This document shows, in pieces, positions 6,482 through 10,362 of a DNA stretch of 10,362 bases. Position 1 is the first letter of the stretch; every line of letters begins with the position of its first letter. The DNA lies in NCBI GenBank assembly GCA_018385415.1, contig JAHAZA010000103.1:1-10362 (forward strand), in the 5' to 3' direction. The notes beneath the pieces are model-generated. The model was not told the origin of the DNA. It saw only the letters and a list, made by a program, of their open reading frames with translations, and did not search any database. Origin of the DNA: Treponema sp. GTDB taxonomy: Bacteria; Spirochaetota; Spirochaetia; Treponematales; Treponemataceae. Made by a program: the position numbers and the translations under genes.

Positions 6482-7891
6482 CTATTGTTTATTAAAATAG
6501 GTTAAAGACCCTACAGTCTTTTCACCCCAATTAGAGCCTTTACCAAGTGATTCACCAGAACCAAGAATAATAATACCATTACCCTTAAGTTTTTCATCGA
6601 AATCACCTACCACAATATTCTGTGATTCAACAGAAAGGAATGAAAGAATGTCACGGGCAAATACAATATCAACCATTGGAAGTGAGGTTGAATTTGTACA
6701 GTCATGATACTCAAACATTACGATATCTTTAATTTCCTGATTGAATGTATATTCACCGGAAACTTTTCTTGTAACATAAGGTGCATACCAGTCATTTGCT
6801 GCACTATCAGGAATTGAAAGTAAAGGTGCATTTGACACATTAAGCAAATCAATTTCATGTGCATAAATTCTGATTTTAGAATCTGGATAGCGCATCTTCA
6901 ATACACAGGCAAGTGAATATGATTCAATACCTTTACCACATCCAGGATTCCAAACAACAATCTGCTTTGCATTGTTTTCTGGGAGCAGTTTATATACTTC
7001 ATCAGCATACTGCTTTGTCCACCATGTTCCGTTACAATTTGACCAGAATGGTGCAAGAAAATCATCAGCATCTTTTTCTGTCTGAAGCTGAACATTACCT
7101 ACACCCTTTTCAGAAGACCACTGGTTAAAACGATTTTTAATCCATTCTTCATTTATATCTGATACATAGAATTTCTTTAAGTTTCTTAATTCTTCTACAA
7201 CAAACTTGTAATCTTGATCAGAGTCGTTAGCTTTTGGAGCTTCAGGCTTTGAATTTTCTTTTACCTCTGCTTTAGGAGTCTGACTCTGAGCTTTAATCTG
7301 GTCAGGCATTACATCGCCAACAGAACTGTTAACATAAACATTATCAATTCCGTTGTCTTTATCTTTTGCAGAGAATCTACCATTAAAAATGCGTTCAATA
7401 TCAAGCAGGATATACAAATGATCCTGACATTCAACTACACCATAAATATATTTGATGTTTATATCACCAAACAAAGGATGTGGTGGCTGAATCTTGCTTT
7501 TCTGAATTCCAACTACCTTGTCAATTGCATCTACAACAACACCAAACAGCTGGTCTCCAACAGAAACGATAAGCATATTCTCTACAGAGTTATCATCACG
7601 AGTAGGAATATCAATATTAAAGAACAATCTCAAGTCAATGATAGGAATAATCTCACCACGAAGATTGTATACACCAAGAACAAATGGCAAAGTATTAGGA
7701 ACGTAAGTAAAACGACCTGTCTTTGCGATTTCTTTTACCTGCATGATATCAATAGCATAATCTTTTCCTGCGAGAGAAAAAGTTACCATCTTGTAGTCAA
7801 CAACAGACACATTATCTTTGTCATCCATTGAGTCCTGCATCAAATCGTAATTATCGTTCTGCTGCAAATCTGTATAATCAGTATTTTCCAT
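6482..7891 (-). CDS. cheW: CheW-CheR-like fusion, chemoreceptor array coupling protein
   Basis: Residues 33-175 form a CheW/SH3-like coupling domain (YKMVTFSLAGKDYAIDI; the conserved LPFVLGVYNLRGEIIPIIDLR region; the IYGVVE strand), which links receptors to CheA. A polar, Pro/Lys/Gln-rich linker covers about 176-225. Residues 226-469 resemble the methyltransferase half of CheR: WNPGCGKGIESYSLA (314-328) matches motif I, YAHEID (343-348) the ribose-binding strand, FARDIL (411-416) the 'fcRNvl' motif, and GSGES (444-448) the 'LG.sEsl' motif. The signature positions are changed: the acidic pair in motif I is Ile-Glu, Asp-Ile-Asp is Glu-Ile-Asp, and RN is RD. By eye the catalytic Arg of CheR (FFR) aligns with Thr292 (WWT). 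The N-terminal helical domain of CheR appears to be missing. The same architecture is described in T. denticola, where it is part of the array. Start: GGCGGAG upstream of the ATG at 7891, 14 nt after cheA. Confidence 0.93.
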   Translation of the reverse strand: MENTDYTDLQQNDNYDLMQDSMDDKDNVSVVDYKMVTFSLAGKDYAIDIMQVKEIAKTGRFTYVPNTLPFVLGVYNLRGEIIPIIDLRLFFNIDIPTRDDNSVENMLIVSVGDQLFGVVVDAIDKVVGIQKSKIQPPHPLFGDINIKYIYGVVECQDHLYILLDIERIFNGRFSAKDKDNGIDNVYVNSSVGDVMPDQIKAQSQTPKAEVKENSKPEAPKANDSDQDYKFVVEELRNLKKFYVSDINEEWIKNRFNQWSSEKGVGNVQLQTEKDADDFLAPFWSNCNGTWWTKQYADEVYKLLPENNAKQIVVWNPGCGKGIESYSLACVLKMRYPDSKIRIYAHEIDLLNVSNAPLLSIPDSAANDWYAPYVTRKVSGEYTFNQEIKDIVMFEYHDCTNSTSLPMVDIVFARDILSFLSVESQNIVVGDFDEKLKGNGIIILGSGESLGKGSNWGEKTVGSLTYFNKQ

Positions 7892-7905
7892 AACTTACTC
7901 CGCCT

Positions 7906-10329
7906 TTATACAGAACCCTGTGCTGCCTGAGCATTAAGTTCCTGTCGTACACCAAGTTCAAGAAGCTGACGTACATCGATAATTAGAGAAACGGAACCGT
8001 CTCCCAATACAGAAGCACCTGCAATTCCCGGTGAATTAGTAAACTGATCACGAAGAGGTTTAATTACAACATCTTCTTCTCCAATAAGAGAATCAACCAT
8101 TACACCAATTTTCTTTTCTTCTGAACCAACAATAACAACAAAGCTGTAATCACTCTGAGTTGTTTCTTTAATATTAAACAATCTTGAAAGACGAAGAATA
8201 CTGATTACTTCATTACGAACGTTCAATACTTCGTAGTTGTCGATTGTACTGATATCTTCTGTTTTTACGCGCTGGCTTTCAATAACTGATGCGATTGGAA
8301 TTGAGTAAACTTCTTTTCCAACACGAACCAAAAGTCCCTGAATGATAGCAAGTGTAAGAGGAAGTCTGATACTGAACTTTGTACCTTTTCCTGCTTCACT
8401 TGTTACAGAAACTGTTCCATTGAGTTTTTCAATCATTGTCTTAACAACGTCAAGACCTACACCGCGTCCAGATACATTTGAAATTTTATCTGCAGTTGAG
8501 AAACCTGGCATAAAGATAAGCTGATAGGCTTCCTGATCTGAGATAATCTTATTTGGATGAATAAGGCCTTTTGAAATTGCTTTCTGCTTAACCTTTTCAA
8601 CGTTAATTCCGGCACCATCATCTGCGATGTCGATAATAATCTGGTTTCCTTCGTTAGATGCTTTAAGAAGAAGAGTTCCTTCTTCTGGCTTTCCTGCAGC
8701 GACACGAACTTCTGGAGTTTCAATACCATGGTCAACTGAGTTACGAACACAGTGCATAACTGGATCGAGCAAATCATCGATTACAGTCTTATCAAGCTCT
8801 GTGTCTTCACCTTCAATAACCAGGTTAACCTTTTTATTAAGATCACGCTGGAGATCGCGAACAACTCGTGGGAAGCGGCTGAAAATCTGATTGATAGGAA
8901 CCATTCGAATTTTCATTACACCTTCCTGAAGTTCTCCTGCAATTCTACCAAGATTCTGTGTTGAAGAACGGAACTTAACAGAAAGATTTTTGAGTTGAGA
9001 CTCAAATGTATCAAAGTAGTTAACTACATCACCAAATTCCTGCGTGATGTTTGTTTTAATTTCTTTAATGCTTACGCCAGTCTGAATTTCTTCAAGATAC
9101 TGAGGAAGCTGATCAAACATACGGCGGATTTTTTCGCGGTATGCAGCATCAATTGCCTGGAACTGAACCTGAATATCACTCATCTGAGATGCAGTCTGGT
9201 TGAACGCAGCTTTTGTGATAACTGTTTCAGAAACAAGGTTAAGCAGGTAGTCAATTCGTTTTGAATCAACACGCAATACTGAACCCTGCTGAATATGAGT
9301 TCCAGTTGCTGGAGCACCTTTTGCAGGTGCCTTTGCTTCTGTCTTCTTTGTTTCTTGTGGCTTAACTTCTGTTTCAGAAGCAGCTGGTGCTTGAACTTCC
9401 TCTTTCTGAACAACAGCTTCAACTGGCTCTGGAGCACTCTGAACTGGTGCAGCCTGTACAGGTGCACTCTGAACTGGAGAAACGGCAGGCTTTGACTTTA
9501 CTGCACTTTCAGGTTCTACTACCTGAGCATCTGTACTTAATGTTACATCACTTAAGAAAGCAACATCTTCAATATCTTCAGAAGAAGAGTTTGAAGCAAG
9601 ATAATATTTTACAATCGGATAGAATTCATCTTCATAAAGAGCATCAAAATCTGGAACAGTCTTTAATACAGAACCACAAGCTTTCAATGCTGCAAATACT
9701 TGAATACCACCTACAGAATTCATAGGATTTGATTCATCAAAGGCTACTGTTACACACCAAAGTTTCTGTCCTTCTTCACATACCTGTGAAAGTTCTGCAT
9801 ATTCATCATCAGAAAGAACTGGAACTTCTCCACCACTCTGTGCAGGAGCCTGAGGAGCAGCTTGAACTGGAGCTGGTGCAGGTGCAGGAGCTGCCTGAAC
9901 CGGTGCACTCTTTTTTGCTTTTTTATCAGCTTTTTCTGGAATAAATGCACGAAGACGTTCCAGTAAAGGTGTAACATCATCCTGATATACAGAACCATTG
10001 GCACGAGATTCTAGCATTGCTTTGATTGTATCAATTGAACTCAGCAATACATCTACTACTGGTTCTGTTACTTGAACACGGTCTGAACGGATTTCATCTA
10101 AAACGTCTTCTACAGCATGAGTAAAGGTAGAAAGCTCTGTCATTTCTACAGTAGCAGAACCACCTTTCAATGTATGAGCAGCCCTGAAAATTTCATCAAT
10201 GGCTTCATGATTTGTAGGGTCGTTTTCAATTACTAAGATGTTACTCTCAAGATTTTCTACCTGCTGTTCTGCTTCTGTAAAAAAGTCTTTCAAGAGTTCT
10301 TCGTTGTTAATATCCAGATAATCACTCAT
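7906..10329 (-). CDS. cheA: CheA, chemotaxis histidine kinase
   Basis: Cytoplasmic sensor kinase of the chemoreceptor array; it autophosphorylates on His and passes the phosphate to CheY. Five domains are visible. P1 (1-130) has phospho-acceptor His52 in AAHTLKGG. After a Pro/Ala/Gln linker, P2 (about 170-265; YAELSQV, LWCVTVAFDES) is the CheY-docking domain. A second, longer Pro/Ala linker spans about 270-346. P3 (351-478; VLRVDSKRIDYLLNLVSE to MKIRMVP) is the dimerisation domain and is about twice the usual length. P4 (480-655) is the ATPase, with N box His526 and Asn530, G1 DIADDGAGI (567-575), the F-box region MPGFST (607-612) and G2 GRGVGLDVV (621-629). P5 (660-797) is CheW-like. All 807 residues are intact. 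It is the first gene of the operon. The ATG at 10329 lacks a clear ribosome site, but the next in-frame Met is deep inside P1 and the N-terminal sequence fits the family. Confidence 0.97.
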   Translation of the reverse strand: MSDYLDINNEELLKDFFTEAEQQVENLESNILVIENDPTNHEAIDEIFRAAHTLKGGSATVEMTELSTFTHAVEDVLDEIRSDRVQVTEPVVDVLLSSIDTIKAMLESRANGSVYQDDVTPLLERLRAFIPEKADKKAKKSAPVQAAPAPAPAPVQAAPQAPAQSGGEVPVLSDDEYAELSQVCEEGQKLWCVTVAFDESNPMNSVGGIQVFAALKACGSVLKTVPDFDALYEDEFYPIVKYYLASNSSSEDIEDVAFLSDVTLSTDAQVVEPESAVKSKPAVSPVQSAPVQAAPVQSAPEPVEAVVQKEEVQAPAASETEVKPQETKKTEAKAPAKGAPATGTHIQQGSVLRVDSKRIDYLLNLVSETVITKAAFNQTASQMSDIQVQFQAIDAAYREKIRRMFDQLPQYLEEIQTGVSIKEIKTNITQEFGDVVNYFDTFESQLKNLSVKFRSSTQNLGRIAGELQEGVMKIRMVPINQIFSRFPRVVRDLQRDLNKKVNLVIEGEDTELDKTVIDDLLDPVMHCVRNSVDHGIETPEVRVAAGKPEEGTLLLKASNEGNQIIIDIADDGAGINVEKVKQKAISKGLIHPNKIISDQEAYQLIFMPGFSTADKISNVSGRGVGLDVVKTMIEKLNGTVSVTSEAGKGTKFSIRLPLTLAIIQGLLVRVGKEVYSIPIASVIESQRVKTEDISTIDNYEVLNVRNEVISILRLSRLFNIKETTQSDYSFVVIVGSEEKKIGVMVDSLIGEEDVVIKPLRDQFTNSPGIAGASVLGDGSVSLIIDVRQLLELGVRQELNAQAAQGSV
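9292..9516 (-). repeat. Second Pro/Ala/Gln linker of CheA (between P2 and P3), with short tandem motif
   Basis: Residues 272-346 of CheA are low complexity. They contain back-to-back copies of a Pro-Val-Gln-Ser/Ala-Ala unit (about residues 284-300), followed by a Glu/Lys-rich stretch. The DNA shows partial repetition of a GCACTCTGAACTGG-like segment. Such flexible tethers let P1 and P2 move relative to the kinase core. Unit number may vary between strains because the coding DNA is repetitive. Confidence 0.75.
9829..9921 (-). repeat. First Pro/Ala/Gln linker of CheA (between P1 and P2)
   Basis: Residues 137-167 of CheA consist largely of Ala, Pro, Val and Gln, including alternating Ala-Pro. 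They form the flexible tether after the phosphotransfer domain. A Lys-rich patch (Lys-Lys-Ala-Lys-Lys) lies at its start. No enzymatic motif is present. Confidence 0.75.
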
Positions 10330-10362
10330 ATCATAATATTTTATACTTTCTATGTTATAAGT
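10330..10362 (-). promoter_or_regulatory. Visible 33 nt upstream of cheA, no clear ribosome site
   Basis: The short leader before the cheA ATG is nearly all A/T and lacks an AGGAG-like element at the usual distance. TATAAC and TATAAA hexamers are present, but the -35 region would lie outside the window, so promoter and upstream gene content cannot be judged. Confidence 0.3.

Noticed and set aside
8342..9944. Plus- and minus-strand frames of 60-112 codons across cheA
   Set aside because: They are shadows of the intact 807-codon cheA frame, with Leu/His/Gln-rich translations from its Pro/Ala linkers and no family motif.
1..10362. tRNA, rRNA, insertion sequence or prophage genes
   Set aside because: No cloverleaf, rRNA-like sequence, transposase motif or terminal inverted repeat with target duplication was seen.

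Overview
This AT-rich window most likely comes from a spirochete of the genus Treponema or a close relative. The main evidence is the minus-strand chemotaxis operon between 10329 and 5528. Its order, cheA, a CheW-CheR-like fusion, cheX, cheY, is the core chemotaxis operon known from T. pallidum and T. denticola. The CheW-CheR-like protein and the unusually long CheA dimerisation domain are also spirochete traits. The species cannot be fixed from the sequence.

Layout, left to right. Positions 1-2982 (minus strand) hold the first 994 codons of a very large coiled-coil protein that runs off the left edge. It has a possible signal peptide and a Trp-marked helical repeat with 14- and 15-residue spacing. 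Positions 2983-3118 form a compact regulatory gap: a candidate promoter overlapping an 8-bp inverted repeat, then a terminator-like hairpin with an 8-nt U tract directly before the ribosome binding site of the large gene. Positions 3119-4402 (minus) encode a COG0523 (CobW-type) GTPase/metallochaperone with a 56-residue insert containing 28 histidines. A 169-nt AT-rich divergent spacer follows. Positions 4572-5414 (plus) encode a likely transcription regulator with a degenerate receiver-like N-terminus and an OmpR-like winged helix. Two strong hairpins lie in the convergent gap at 5415-5527. The rest is the che operon, with gaps of only 14, 17 and 19 nt between genes. Only 33 nt upstream of cheA are visible.

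How the parts work together. CheA autophosphorylates under control of chemoreceptors coupled through CheW, CheY carries the phosphoryl group to the flagellar motor, and CheX removes it. The CheR-like half of the CheW fusion appears to lack methyltransferase signature residues, so it is probably structural. No receptor, cheB or true cheR gene is visible. The metallochaperone and the orphan regulator are divergent and may share regulatory DNA, but this is only inferred from their arrangement.

The least understood items are the large coiled-coil protein, its attenuator-like leader and the orphan regulator.
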